In this document: piece after piece, positions 1 to 13,300 of the stretch
Position numbering within the stretch: position 1 is the first letter of the stretch
How the letters are laid out: every line of letters begins with the position of its first letter
Source: Pycnopodia helianthoides
Taxonomy: Eukaryota; Echinodermata; Asteroidea; Forcipulatida; Asteriidae
Length of the DNA: 64,000 nucleotides
Direction of reading: 5' to 3'
NCBI GenBank assembly: GCA_032158295.1
Contig: CM063262.1
Coordinates: forward strand, 11,479,977 to 11,543,976
The notes under the pieces: generated by a model
Database searches by the model: none
The model's input: only the letters and a program-made list of their open reading frames with translations
What the model was told of the DNA's origin: nothing
Translations under genes and position numbers: made by a program

Positions 1-839
1 ATTTACCTGTAATACGATTTCCATAGAGTATATAAAACCAATCATTTTTTGTGCGCATGTGGTGTAATGATTAAAAGCGGACATTATACATCATGGTGTT
101 TATTTGAAGTGTAGGTTCATTTCACATGGTTCTCACCATGAATGCAATGTGCTATGTTGACTGAAAAGCTGAAAAGCATTCATGCAAAAGCTACTTCAAA
201 ATCTGGTTGTTTTTTTCAAAAAAAAAACAACAACAACTGGAAAGCTCATTCCTAACGAAAAACTAACTAGCCAACAATGTCAAATAGTAATCCGTACGTA
301 CGGATGAGTAACTCGTACGTACGGAACAGGTTTCTTTTACTTGCCCTAGATATACTTTCGTACAGGCTTTAATTATAATATCACAAAATGATTTTAGGAG
401 TTTCAAAAGACAAGCGAAGGGGCGCACTGAGGCACCACGAACCATAGCTACCGCCACTGACTTACTACAAGTATTCACCAAAGTATGGTAAAGATGTTGT
501 ATTGGTGTTGGATTTAGTGCTACGTCACACATGACGTCAGGCAGGACGTTGAAATGATGCCCAATGTTGTCTCAGACCTCCTTCATTTCGACAGAGATGA
601 AGAACCCAAATCCAGATCGAATTGCTTTTTGAACCTTGGTCGTGCGAAATAGAAAACAAGCCGTGACGTGTTTTTTTAAGTTTCTTGAACACAAGGCCTA
701 CTCAAAAATCCTTTTAAGGGGCTTTTATAAATCACGAATAATGATTAGGTTTAACCGTCAATGTGGCGTCGGAGCAAGCAGTATACGACTGTGATATTTT
801 TTTACAGGAAATTACTCTCAGTGTAATTTGTTCAATGAT

Positions 840-1235
840 TTGAAGGCAGGATATACTTTTGGTGATGATTGTCAAAGACTTGTATGTATCCCCACTTGGT
901 GTATCCAAAACTATACATAAAATATATTTTAAAAACCTGTGAAAATTTGGGCTCAATTGGTTGTCGAAGTTGCAAGAAGATAATGCAAGAAAAAACAGCT
1001 TTGTTGCATAAAAATGTGTGCTTTCAGATGCCTGAGAGGCTTCATGCCCGAAGCCTTTGTCAGATTCAAATATTTCAGTGAGAAATAACCTCTTTCTCAA
1101 AATCGACATTACTTCAGAGGGAGTCGTTTCTCGCATTGTTTTATACTATCGGCAGCTCTCAGGTGTTCCTTACCAAGTAAGTTTGTATGGCGGTGTATTT
1201 TCTGAGTAATTACCAAAAGTATCCACTGCCTCTAA
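840..1235 (-). repeat. Degenerate TTAA-type MITE, family A
   Basis: This shares long stretches with the better copies at 47186-47555 and 58087-58473: CACTTGGTGTATCC, CCTGTGAAAATTTGGGCTCA, CAGAGGGAGTCGTTTCTC and GAGTAATTACCAAAAGT. It lies in the opposite orientation to those two. The terminal repeats have decayed and there is no coding capacity. Confidence 0.7.
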
Positions 1236-1448
1236 GACAATCAAGAAAGCAAATAATTAGGGGGTGTTCTAAGGCTAACACGCTCTGTGGGCATTGAGGG
1301 TGACGAGTATTTTAATTAACCTTTGGTGCTTATTCAGATATTTGTTTGATATGGATGACACATTTTGGTTTAGGTAAATGTGTCTGTATATACCCAAACC
1401 AAAGAAAGCATTCATAAATACGTTCATAATCGTTCCACCAAATGGTGT

Positions 1449-1546
1449 ACATTATCAACAGCTACAGTGCTTCTTTAATACCGAGTACGTTTTTATGGTC
1501 ATTAATTTTGGGGGTAATTACCAAAGGTGTACTCTCCCTTTTAGTG
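1449..1546 (-). repeat. Fragment of family A MITE
   Basis: It contains ATTATCAACAGCTACAGTGC and GGTAATTACCAAAGGTGTAC, which match the end portion of the family A elements (compare 16505-16612). Confidence 0.5.
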
Positions 1547-1570
1547 TTTTATGATGTCACTAGACCTATA

Positions 1571-1710
1571 AGCTACTTTGCTGTGTAGATTTTGTTCTTT
1601 AGAGAACTTGTCTTGCTATTCCGCGGAGTAGATTCTCGAAATTCGGGAGACTTCTCAGCTCTGAAAAAGAACTGTCCTGCTTATTAACTACTACCTGGGT
1701 GGGAGACCTA
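1571..1710 (+). repeat. Dispersed repeat, inverse copy at 23758-23908
   Basis: The stretch GCTGTGTAGATTTTGTTCTT, the block around CCGCGGAGTAGATT and the block GCTTATTAACTACTACC recur in reverse complement at 23758-23908 inside the second TRPC gene. No open frame is present. Confidence 0.65.
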
Positions 1711-1920
1711 TCGAGGTTTTACAGTCACGTGATGTTATCACGTGACTTTGTGTTTGAGACGCCATATTGCCGGTCAATGACCAGAGGCAAGATCACGGTT
1801 CATTACAGTAACCATGACCGGCAAGATGGCTGCCGTTGCGGTAGTCGGGGCCAGTGACGTCAGCTGAAAAAAACTCCACCGTGCAAAGTTTCAAGTTAGT
1901 TTTTCGGTTTTTCTTGACAG

Positions 1921-2158
1921 ATATGAGACCTTCAAATCTCTGAATGCAGCAGACCAGTCCTTTGAGAACTTGCAGGACGTGCTGGGTAACATCAAGGTAC
2001 AGCTGGCCAAGGTGGACGACATCGGCGCGAAGACGGAGCAGCTCGACAGCAGCGTCAAGGATCTGAAGGAGCGGAATCGGGTCATCCGGAACACCGTGGA
2101 CGGCATGGCTTCGTCGCTGTTCCGCTCCCGTGCTGGCCGCTCTCTGGTCGGTCAGTGA
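1921..2158 (+). CDS. Terminal exon of an upstream TRPC-like channel gene (partial)
   Basis: The exon follows a TTCTTGACAG acceptor. Its first base completes an Arg codon, then it reads YETFKSLNAADQSFENL and runs about 78 residues to a TGA ending at 2158, with C-terminus GRSLVGQ. The first residues and the phase (AG|A, Arg, then YETF) match the terminal exon of the TRPC gene at 27576, where the upstream half of the junction reads LKNDLIAL-R. That segment is the conserved TRPC tail of the LRYE type, so I infer this is the end of a tandem paralogue whose body lies left of the window. Residues after YETF show heptad-like spacing of hydrophobics (LQDVLGNIKVQLAKVDDI), as in the TRPC C-terminal coiled coil used for tetramer assembly. 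CpG and GC content are higher than in the flanks, as in the other coding exons. No canonical polyadenylation signal lies close; an AATAAA occurs at 2936-2941. Confidence 0.72.
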
Positions 2159-5089
2159 TGAGCTGAGAAACACGCCTCGACTGCCTGGTGAGGATTCTCT
2201 CCATCGCAAACCAAAACAACAAACAAAACACAAACGTGCATTTTTTTTAAGGGAAATATAGTCTGATTTGCTGAAGACTGAACGAAACATTTTCTTCAGT
2301 CACCAAAACAGTGTCATTTTTTAGATAAACTTTTTCGCCCACATTCCAAAGGTGGTCTCAGAAATTTAAAAAAAAAATTGTATAAACAACGAATGGAAAT
2401 TAACCTTTTAAAAAATACCAACGACATTTTCTCAATTTGTACTTCAAAAGATTTTTCCTTGCAACTTTTGTCGGTATTTGTATTTCAAAACCTTACCTGA
2501 ATATTCCAAAGAGGAATTCCTCGTACCCTATTGGTCACTGTTTGTTTTAGCCAATCACGCCACATCCATGATTAACCTCGTTCCCACGGGCATCTCCCCC
2601 GTTTTGAGAAAGGCATGCTGGGTAAATAGCGCGCCGAGATCGACCGTAGGAATAAGGTTGCTCCATGATGTTTTGGCCAATCACAGCCCCGACTGCAATA
2701 CCTAAAGTCATACATCATTTTGCTTGTGCCGTTTTCGAATCTCACCAGTTGTTCATCACGTGCGCAGTGTGCGGGGCTTAATTGATCTGTCGATTGAAAA
2801 GGAATTTTGATTGGTCAATATTATTAAAGATTTATTCACTTCCCTCTTTCATGTTGATAAAAACCCACTTGATAATACCAGAAAGAAAAAACGCAAAGAA
2901 GGAAATCAAGAAGCTAAAACAAGAAGTTGTGTTTAAATAAATACCTCATTTTCCACGCTACTTATTCACATACTAAACTTTTCTGGATTTCCAACCACTT
3001 TTTTGTCTCCATTTGTGATTGACATTACCCAAGATGTAAACATCTGAACTTTTTCAGATTCCCTTTTAAAATTAATGTCTTTTTTATAACTGTTAACATC
3101 GAAAACTGCTGGATGTAATTGTTTGTATAGTTGAACTAACATTTTTGTATAACGCATTTACCCTTGAGAGTCCCTTTGGTTGGTTGGGTATTGACAACAA
3201 AATAGTTACTAAAAAATATTTAAAAATTCAAAAAACAAAAGGAATATTTAACGCTAATATTATACTGCACGATGAACTCATTTAAATATGCAAAAATAAG
3301 TAAATCAGTAGTCGGGGGAAATTTACCCGTGTGATCAATTTTAATATTTATGACAGGTTCCACAGGGTTCGTTCATTGGGCCATCCGTAACAAATATCGG
3401 AAAACAGTCTACCAGAAGCTTGAAATACGTTCTCCGTGTGATTTTCCATCGACTCATTTTGTCAAAATGAGTTCTGCAGGGTTTACTTTTTGGCCCGTGG
3501 CAAACCTTTATTATTGTTTCTATCAAAACGCTCGCAGTTATGAACACTCTTTTTTATGTCAGCTTCATACTACTAATAAATTGATAAACTAAAGACAATG
3601 TTATTAAACTGCACTTTAGTCAATGTAAAAAGTGACATTTTTGTAAGTTATGTATTTCTTTTCAGTTTTATTGTTTTCCGATTTGTACTCTGTTGTCACC
3701 AATATTATGCTGTGGGAATATTATATAGCATTGCAAAATATTTAAACCAAAGTTACTGTTTTCTACAATAATATAATTCCAGAGAATGCACCACGGAGAT
3801 GGTACTCTTTTTTATTTTCATTGTAACATTTGTAAAAAAAAGTGTATTTTCATGTAGCTATGTTATTGTGTAATTAACCGTACGAATGTAACCAAAAATC
3901 AACTAACTTTTATGTAAAAGACCGGTCATTTAGCTCCGCCCCTAATTAAAGCGTTGACCATACAACTGCCGGTTCACGCCCAAATGTCTCACACGCTAAA
4001 ATCCCGATATGAAAAAAACTAAACAAGTTTGATTGAAGTGTGATATATGTAGGACAGAGCAAGACGCATGCGTCGTACGCGCTACCCACGTGGTCTCCGT
4101 TGATAGACAGTTGCTATCGTGGGCGGGGATTGACGAAGTGGCAAATTTCCTTCTTTTTTTTCTTCCTAATTTTTTGTCGGTCTCTTTTAAGGACTCTCAC
4201 AAAAATGTTACTATTTTGTAACTTAAAAAGTCACCTGTAATTGTTATATTAATTTCATGTGGAAAAAGTACTAACTTGTGTTGCTATGTTTCTGTAACTT
4301 GGAAAACAAAAAATATGTGAAATTAAATGTTTGTTCTGAAAGTTATTGCAGTTTCACATTATCGTAGAAAGAGTGAAATGGGGGGAATGTTTGAGGGAAT
4401 TTGTAATTTTTCATTAATAATGCTCATTTTTTTACCACTAACTTTCGTTTTGTATTTTATGTGTCTTTTAAGTGTAGTGGCGCACCGAGTAGATAACCGT
4501 GTTGGGTGGTTCACTTTTAAGTGCAAAAAATGGTTTACAAAAGCTAAAGTTTTTAAGATGCAAGGAACGTGCGTGAACGGGAAAATCAGATCCACATTGC
4601 AACATTTGCCGGTAATTTTACGGTAACTTTACATGGCACCGTAAACTTTACGGGTATCGTTTTTTTTCACAAATTCGACACCACTGGTGTTTGGTTTTTT
4701 TTTTTTATTGTTTAGACGGCCTCGATTTATAACCGGTTATTGCAGTGCGATAATTACGGTTGATTCATGTTTGCGAGGCATGTTGTAAAACTATTTTTAA
4801 AAATTACGTTACCGGTACACTCGTAAATGTTAATACGGTATCAATCGCACCCACGCCACTATAACAACGTCAAACTACTGGAACTTTTTAACCGTTTTAC
4901 GAGAGTGGGCAAGGTAACTCTTATACACTATGCAGAAAGTATAGAAACGACACATTATCATTCGATGTTGTGGTACAGGTAGTAGCATCTCCCCCTTTTT
5001 TTAAACGTGGGCGTGGCATCAGTTTAAATGACGTCAGAAGTCTTATTGTAAAGCATTGCTGGAGTTGACTTCTGCATTATTTCTAACAG
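2159..5089. other. Intergenic AT-rich stretch, no gene seen
   Basis: I see no exon-like or RNA-like signal here. It contains poly(A) and poly(T) tracts. The 99-residue open frame at 4327-4626 is hydrophobic in the middle but has no recognisable motif and AT-driven composition, so I do not call it. Confidence 0.4.
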
Positions 5090-5695
5090 ATTTTAAAGAG
5101 GGGCTCCAAAGGTCAAGGTCAATGTTGTGATGTACTCATTTCCCAAAAGATAGAGTCCTTATGAAGGTGGGAAGAATATGACAAGTCTATAACCTCAAGT
5201 TGAAACGGTGTAAAATGCTGTTGTAGTTGTTCATCCAATGACGTCACATTTCAAATCGTGGGTCTGTAGTGTATACGGGGAACTGAAGGTTCATTCTAAT
5301 TTTCCGTGACATTCAATCAAAACTGCGTTGATTTTGACCTTTTTACTGACGAACAATTCCTCCATGGAATGTATAGACCCATTTGTAGTAGATGTCCAAT
5401 GACGTCATGATTCAATTACAAAATAGCATTTTACACCATTTTAATGTGAGGGTGAGACTTACAATTTTTTCCAACTTTTAAAAGGACTCTTTCTAATAGA
5501 AAATCAGTGCATCACTAAAAGTTAACTTGACCTTCGAGCCCCACTTTAACATACAAAAACGTCACGAATATCATTCCGAACAATAGCTTTCTCTTACTAC
5601 GAACAATTCCTCCATGGAATGTATAGACCCATTTGTAGTTGACGTCCAATGACGTCATGATTCAAATACAAAATGGCATTTTACACCATTTTAAT
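5090..5695. repeat. Fold-back element with CCAAT and CRE-like motifs
   Basis: The left arm (about 5095-5275) and right arm (about 5340-5555) are imperfect reverse complements: AAAGGTCAAGGTCAA against TTGACCTTCGAGCC, and AACGGTGTAAAATGCTGTT against ACAAAATAGCATTTTACACC. A further partial copy follows at 5600-5695. The sequence CCAATGACGTCA occurs at three places, about 5236, 5397 and 5648. It is a non-autonomous element with no coding capacity. Confidence 0.65.
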
Positions 5696-8079
5696 ACGTG
5701 TGTTTGGTGTAACGTGTGTCGCCCCCTCCCCCTACGTACGTATGTTCCTTGCGTTTTTACGCTCCATACATATTTTAGTGTTTGAAGGTCAATTTTTTCC
5801 TAACCGCATTCGGCATATTTGTATCCACTCTTTTTCTGCAATGTGCTTTCCCAAAACAGAGACAACACATTTTTCAGCTCTGATATTTATTATGGATTCA
5901 AATCTCTAACCCTTTTTTCCTAACCGTCGTTTCTGATGTTAACATTTTTTAATATTGCAACTAAAACTAAAGTAAAAGTGATAGTGTTACGCCGATTAGA
6001 CTAGCATGTAGTCGATTTCATTTATGGGTTAGAAATTTCTGCTAAAGTATGTTTAACATTATCTTGTATAGCTCTTCAACACAATACAATCTGAAAATAC
6101 TAAAACAAAATTTATTTTTGATACGATATTAAAGGATGACGTTATTTAACGGCAGACGAAATGTTGGAAGACGAAAAAAAAATATTACTATTTGTTATAA
6201 ACTAATACAGACACATTATTAATACAAAATCGTTTATTTATATGGATTCGGTAAATTCGTACCCAAGAATCGTTGCTAGCCAAGATGAAACACTTGAATT
6301 TATTTAAACCCCCTGTTTATAAAGGTACCTTTCGTTAAAAAAAATTGTAATTTACAGGTTAACCTGTTGACTATTGACAATAGTATTTTACCCGTTGATT
6401 TTCAAGGAATAAAATAATATGTGGGTTGTTTTTCTTTGAAAAATATGTAATGATGCTTTGAGGATGGGCCTTAAGGTTGGGTCATAGATTGGTAAATTCT
6501 CAAAAAAAACAATCACCATAAAAACTTACTTGGTGAGAAGCACTTCAGCTGTTGGTGGTACAAACTATTTTGAGAAAGGACTCCCTTCGAAGTAAACAAT
6601 GGTTTTGATATTTTTGTTCACCCAAAATACATTTCTAAGATATCTTGAGGGTCGGTGTCCGTTCGTCGCGAGTAGTTGCGGCCAGAGATGCGGTTGGTAC
6701 CCGCTGTCACCTCGCTAAACGTGGATGGGTCCTACCTTCTTGTGAAAATACCTCAACAGTTTCTGTTGTTTTCTCAGCAGGTAGCTGAGCAAGATAGCTG
6801 CACTCGGCTGAAACTTTCACATGTGACTGCTATTGTATCTGTAATACATATGTTGCCTACAAATCAGCGTTACGTTGACATAAACCAATCTATGACCTTA
6901 CCTTTAATTTGATATTCATTAGGGCGACCATAATAGAGTTAATTATTTTGATCGGACTTGAGTGTATTTTATACCCAAATTAGCCTTGAAGAGGATAATT
7001 TAAAAAAAGGTATAACGTTAAATATTACAGATGGAATACTTCAAAATAACAAAATGATCCGTTAATGTAGTCTGTTGGAAAGAAAGTGCTGCCAGCCCGT
7101 ACTGATGGGGTTTTCTCCTATTAATAATACCTTTAAAATGCCATCGTATACGGGCTAGCCACAGTTTTACCACTAGCCTGAAGTCAAGGCACGCAAGGCT
7201 CAAGTTCACCCAGCACGAAGAAAAAATGGCAATGCTTACCGGATACGGAGCTTCGCCACGTTGTGTTGTTCTGTTTTCGAACTGGATGCCAAGTACGCCT
7301 CGTTTAAAGGCTATCTAACCACTGTGAAAGGGTCCCGTACTGTTGAACACTTGTAATGAATTTGTACTTTGGGCAATCGACCTTATGCATTGACGTCATC
7401 ACGCCGCCATCTTAGAGGTAGCACGGTCTATGTACTAACAGGATTGGCCAATGAGCAACCTCTGTTTACATGACGTCATGTGCTTAAGATCTATTTGCAA
7501 CAGAAATCTCACTTGGCGAAGCAATAAAAAATGGGACTGTGTAATAACTTATTTGTGACAGTGATTTTGTTGTTGCTATTTTGTTGTCAACCTTGTTTTT
7601 ATTTCCGTTTGTGGGTTAAATTTGGTTCTACAAAATGACGGACTGTGTTAGTTCACAAAGTAAAAAGGAAATTCACACACAATTTTGAGGCATATTTGTG
7701 TGAATCATTTTATTCTACTTCTAAAACATCTTTCCAACCGTATTAATTTTCTAACGAACGCTTTTTTATAGCCCCAATGCAAGACAACGTGTCCCTTTAA
7801 GCAAATACGCAGTATGACAAAGACATAAAAATGTATATTTCTTTTATGTGAATATTGATTTTATAATGTCGGCCAAAATTGTACAATTTAGTATTTCATT
7901 GTGGTAGTACCAGCAAATAAACACAGCACCAGGAACGTACTCAAATCATAATTCGAACTTTAATTGCCTGATTGGAATGCATTTTAGAAAGAAGTGCGTA
8001 CGATATTATTATATAAAAGCAACTTTTAAATAGCTTCGAGAGCATTATGACTGACAACTTGAATAATTAATCTCAACAG
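5696..8079. other. Intergenic, no gene seen; one MITE fragment
   Basis: It includes a family A MITE fragment at about 6488-6605 (CCATAAAAACTTACTTGGTGAG and AGCTGTTGGTGGTACAAA). TGACGTCA-containing sequence occurs near 7393 and 7471. No exon signals are evident. Confidence 0.4.
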
Positions 8080-8215
8080 ACCCCCTGCATTGGCCGCCAT
8101 CGTTGATGAAACGCGCATGCGTGAAAGGCTATTGTTGGCTGAGAGTTGTGCATGCGCAGTGCGTGCTCGTTTCCAATGTTTATCATCAAAGATGGCGGTC
8201 AATGGTCATGGTGTG
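8080..8215. repeat. Short palindromic MITE, GACCCC/GGCCGCCATC family
   Basis: Its ends are GACCCCCTGCATTGGCCGCC and, inverted, GATGGCGGTCAATGG. A second copy lies at 14837-14972 in intron 2 of the TRPC gene. Internal GCGCATGCG and CATGCGCAGTGCG resemble NRF1 sites, and AAGATGGCGG resembles a YY1 site. The regulatory reading is inference only. Confidence 0.6.
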
Positions 8216-10079
8216 AGCTCGAAGACGACTTAAACAATTTTTTTTTTATAGTATTAGCAGATGAATCAAAGTCCCAAGAAGTAATGTCAAATCAACGTAT
8301 AGAATAAACGCTCAAAATCCACTCATCCGCAATGCGTATTGCGCAATCCTTAAAACCAGCGATGCCTGCTAGAAAAACACGAGTGCCATTGGTTACTGCA
8401 GCGAGCAGTACTTTGGGAAAACGTGCATACCTCAATTACAGTATTGATTTCATACTTTTTTCAAAGTTAACCATCTTTCCAGACGTTGTAGTGATAGTTT
8501 GGCCCCCAAAAAAATGTATTAAAAAAAAAAAAATTAATAATATTTTATGTTTTTACACTGTGAAACCGCGATTTTTGTTGTACACTACCCTGTATAAAAA
8601 GTGTTTCATTAAAACTGGTTCGGGGTCAATGTGTCATACTGCCTAAAGGGTCATAGGCCATGTCAATTGGGCCTGTCTGAAGATAGAACCTAAAGGGTTT
8701 CACCTGTTTTTGCTAAAAACTGAACGAGTAATTAACTAAAATGTGTTTTGGGTCTACTGGCTGCAGACACCGGCCATCGGAGGGTTCATAATACATAAAT
8801 ACACGCTAAGCAATGCACTTCATGTTCACGGGTATACTAGCCTTGATATCAAGGCTGTGTAGACAAGTACTCTAGCTAAAAACCATAGTACATTTTTAGC
8901 TTTATAGTAAGCAAACACAGCCTTGCAATCAAGGCTACGGGTATACATGCAGGAATTGTATATAAATTGCTTGGCGCGTACTTTCGGCTTTTTTTTACGC
9001 TTTCTGCACAACGCAGGACGGATACATGGATTTCCGGCCTAAATTTATGTGCCAAAGACGGGAATGTTTGTTATCGAAATGAACCGAAAACAAGTCGAAA
9101 GTGCTACCGTGTCGCTATTGTCTGACTCTCTCCAGTTTGAGCAAATAGCGCCCTCTTACGGTCAATCATAAGCTAAACTTAGTACAGTCACCTTTAACCT
9201 TTGGCAAAAACTTATTGGAAGGAAATTGCCGAAATAACTTGAGTTATTAATAAAAGGTATTAAGTAAGTAGATGCTTCATGCAGAACCAGACACTCAGTT
9301 CACCTGTCAAATCTCAAAACTCATAGGTGTTTTTTTGCTTATAAAGGTATACACGACTGGTAGAACAGACAAAATAGTTGCAGACAGTGTTCATGTTATG
9401 TGTGATTATCCATGTACATCAAATAATAACAAGCCTGTGAAAAATTTGGGCTTAATCCGTTTTGTGAGTAAGGAGAAAATAGTTTTTTAAAAACGTGCAC
9501 ATTTGTTTGCATGTAAATTTGTCCATATACATGTATTTCGTTGTAACAACCGAAATCAGCTTTTTGCGGTTTGCTTTTGATAGGTTTTCATGTCCAGTTT
9601 TCTTAAATAATGGCTTCATTTCAGAGGGAAATATTTCACAGAAGAATTGTTCCGGTTTTAGTTTCTTAATATCTGAGACAAGAAGAAGAGCTTTCAAATA
9701 ACAAGGCATAAAAGACCGTATTTCTCAACATTATGTTTATAATGACATCTTATTACAATGGCTGATATTTCTGTTGTTTTTATTTTTGATAATGCCATAA
9801 TGAAGTTTACTACTTTCGAAGTGCCTGATTTTTGGCGTGGTGCATCATGTAATTTCATTATGTATATGAAGATTATAATTTTGTTTGCTTTCTGGTCAAA
9901 ATTATAATCTTGTTATCCGGTCATCCCCATGGTGTGGGGGACAGGTGTGCAAGACGCTTGCAACTCTCCAAAGATTAAATAACAAAATTCCAACAGCGTT
10001 CATGTCTCCCACCAAATTAGCAATTCGTTGCTGACAGGAGAAGCTGCTGGTTACCAGGCTAGGCATTTGACGTCACAAC
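8216..10079. other. Intergenic, no gene seen
   Basis: The stretch is AT-rich. About 9340-9470 carries weak family A MITE similarity (CCTGTGAAAAATTTGGGCTTAA). I found no exon-like segment. Confidence 0.35.
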
Positions 10080-10273
10080 GTACTTGCCCTTCACCCCCCC
10101 CCCCTTCCTACCCTTGATGCTAAAGACTCGGTGGTGGTTGAGTTGTGCGCAAGGCAACGCCAGACATCGAACCAACACGGAGTGATGATCAGTCTGTTGT
10201 ATAGAAAAAACTGCACATCGTCAGCCCAACACGACGCGTATCTCCACACACTGCCAAGTGCGGGTTTGACGCG
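10080..10273 (+). promoter_or_regulatory. Probable promoter / 5' UTR of the TRPC-like gene
   Basis: This is a locally CpG-rich stretch (CAACACGACGCG, GTTTGACGCG) between AT-rich flanks. It leads directly into an ATG at 10274 and a strong donor (AAAG|GTAAGT) at 10325/10326. No TATA box is clear. The position suits a first exon, but nothing proves transcription starts here. Confidence 0.3.
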
Positions 10274-10325
10274 ATGAGCATTTTGATATCGCAGACATCC
10301 GGAGGCTTTTGTTCAAATTGTAAAG
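10274..10325 (+). CDS. Candidate first coding exon of the TRPC-like gene
   Basis: An ATG at 10274 opens MSILISQTSGGFCSNCK, followed by donor AAAG|GTAAGT. The last base pairs in phase with the acceptor at 14171/14172 to read Gly-Gly and then the Met at 14177. In-frame joining has a one-in-three chance of being accidental. The alternative is a 5' UTR exon, with translation starting at 14177. Confidence 0.4.
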
Positions 10326-13300
10326 GTAAGTGGAAATATATCCAAGCGCTTTTAAAAAAACCATTCTAAAGAACGAAAAATGAATGTTTTAGAGCTATGT
10401 TTGATATCGAGATTGTACAACTCGGCTGGAAAGAACTTGTAACGCGCATTTAGCGATAACAACGACAATGCTCTGTTGTGTTTTGTAAATATTCTGATGT
10501 GAGGTTTCACTTTCGCGAACCTCGCAACCGAAAGCTGAATTGCGGTTAGTCTACATAAAATGTTCTAGTCAAAAGGGTACCGAAAGCTCTCAGAATAAAC
10601 ACAAAACAATAATGCAAACATTAATTAAAAATATTTAAAAAAACACAGTCAGGGAAAAAAAAATAAGTGCAATAAAATAGCAAGAAAAAAAAAATCCATC
10701 GCACTGCAATAAATAAAAAAATCACACCCTAAAACCTTGATGAAATACAAAGCAACACTGAGCAAACCCATTTTTCGTCAGCAAAAAATATATATATCAG
10801 CAGTTAAACGTACCCTCACAAGTAAAGACCATTTCTAAATGTTTAAACTGTCTCTTCGTGACATTAAAAATGCACAAGGCTATAAATCCAGTAGTTTTTA
10901 ATCGCCTTTTACTGAAAGTGTCTGCAGTTTAGGTCTACTTATTGCATTTCAATGGTTTATTGTAGTGTGTTTAAACGATTGTTTCATGGTTTGCACTCTG
11001 TCGTAGGCCTATTGTATCTTTTGGGGTATGCATTGAATTATTCTGATAATTTTGAACTAAATTGCAGTTTATCTACTTTGTCTATCCTTTATGGATCTGT
11101 TTTCCTACATGGTATCCACGACCTGAAACCATTGTAAAAATTCCTGTATATTTTTCTTTTCAAATTATTATAATATCATTCCTATTTTGCGGTCTCGGTT
11201 TTCCAATATCATTCGTTTTATGAAAACATTGCAAGAGACAAAAATTATACAATTTTGCTGACCGACTTCATTTCATTCCATTAATTCCGCCTTGTCAATG
11301 CCATAATAATGTAATGGTGAGTTTATTGCTAAGAATTCTGATTGCAGCTAAGGGAAATAAATCATAACAATGATCAAACATGTACAAATCTACACAATGT
11401 TCATTGGATGGATGGAATGAGTGTTGCAATTTTATTTTGATAACCGACATGAATCTGAACAATAGAGTATCAATGGTCGTTTTAGGGGTGTAATTCTCTG
11501 GTCTTTTAATAGCCAGAGATTATCAATCAAAAGCCAGTGGTTCAAAACTTGTTTTAGTATATATATATTTTTATTGCAATCAAGATAACTGCAAACTCAA
11601 CTTGCAGACCCAGAAAAATAGTCGCCTGTGTCACATCTCCAACAGTCAACAGAGGGCGGTATTTACAATCCATCATGGCAGACTTGTGGAAGAACATAAA
11701 CAAACTGGAGTGTACCTGTCCGCCTTTCATTCTCACCTGGACCATGGAGGAATCCTCCATGCCTGGACCAGCATGTCGAGGAAGCGGTAAAGTATTTGAG
11801 TCGACAGTAAATATAGTACAGAGAGAACATTGAGGTATTTCTCCATCCAACAGGAGCGACGGAAGGTTGAAATGTATGTTTGTTTACATCACACGCACAT
11901 GTTTTCTGACATCGCGTAAAAATGGTACAGCGTCACCACACTATGTTGTATCACTGTTGTATCACTGAAGACCAGCACCTCACCACCATGTCCGGAACTA
12001 GACTGAGAAACTACCACCCGGCAAAATATCACCGGCTCACAACCCATTCCTCTAAAAGGACATTACAAATACAAGTACAACTTCAAGTTCTCCAGCTTCA
12101 TCCTTTCCTTCCTCCATGATCCATCCATTGAATTCATAATTAAATTAGACCAAGGATCCACCGTAGTCAGACTATGGAACTCATTCTCTGCAGATGTCAT
12201 CACCACCCCATCATTCATTGGGCGACTTCAGGTCACACAGATCTCGGATCTACACTCTTTAGCTCTGAGGTTTTTTTTTTATACTTGCATTTATTTTAAC
12301 TGAGCACAACTTTCCACCTGATTCACAAGCAACGAGTCTGCACTTCAGCTTTTATATCCGGAAGTGGACTTTGCTGGGTCAGGTAAACTGTCATTATGAC
12401 TGGGATGACCTCAAACCTAGGAGCACAAGAATGCCTCCAAGTCCAATCTGCTTCAAAGGGGCCAGTATTAACTGTTTCTACTTTCTTATGATAATAAACT
12501 AGCCCAGGTTGGACTCCTCAGTTGCATACAGTGCAGTGCAACGAAGACCGGCGTCTTAGGTCTAGTAATAATCGTACTAATTTACAGACGAGTACAACTA
12601 GTACTCAGGTACTACAGTAGTCATACTAGCTACCTAATAGTCAAGTAACAACTAGTGTAATATAGTACTAGTAGCACTAGTAATATGGTCTGACTGAGAA
12701 TGCAGGACTATCCAATGGCGTAAATCCAGAGTTACAGACATTGCCAAGTACAATGTAGAAGAACATGTAGAACTAGAGGACCACAATGCAATAAGAATAT
12801 TCGACCAAGCAAACTCGAGTCTCAACACATTCCTTTTTGGAAACTGTTTGCAATCAAACGCAAAGATTCAAGCAAGATGGTTGATCATTGGCACCCTTGG
12901 CATTAGTCACCTCATGGAGTCGCACAGCCACTCATAAATAGTTCCAACACGCTGGACTCTCTCCTTCTCTTGACCCTCAGACCTTCATCCATTCAGTGCG
13001 TTGCATGAACTTTCAAGAAAAACAGGCAATCTTTTTGCCCAGAAGTTTAACTTATTTATACCATAGGCCTAATGCTCAATAAAATGGTGTTCCATCGACT
13101 TGCTTCAGTGAAACTTTGTGGAGAATCTCCAAGCTGATGCAGGTATTTGCGGGCTGGGAGTCACACAGTCACAGAGACAAAAGCTTAAGATCCCACAGGT
13201 TGTACTTGGCTGAGATTCATCGTCGTGGCTCAAATCCAACCCAAGGAGAATCGCAACACATTACTTAAAACTCGAGTCATCTTCAGAAATTGGCCCAACA

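Larger units (their letters stand above)
1..1920 (+). other. Last intron of the upstream TRPC-like gene (inferred)
   Basis: No exon with TRPC similarity is visible here, so the penultimate exon must lie off the left edge. The interval holds MITE-like repeats (about 840-1235, 1449-1546, 1571-1710) and AT-rich sequence. Short open frames here overlap repeats and show no family similarity. Confidence 0.5.

Noticed and set aside
4327..4626. 99-residue open frame with a hydrophobic middle
   Set aside because: No recognisable motif, no splice context, AT-biased codons, and an overlapping open frame on the other strand.
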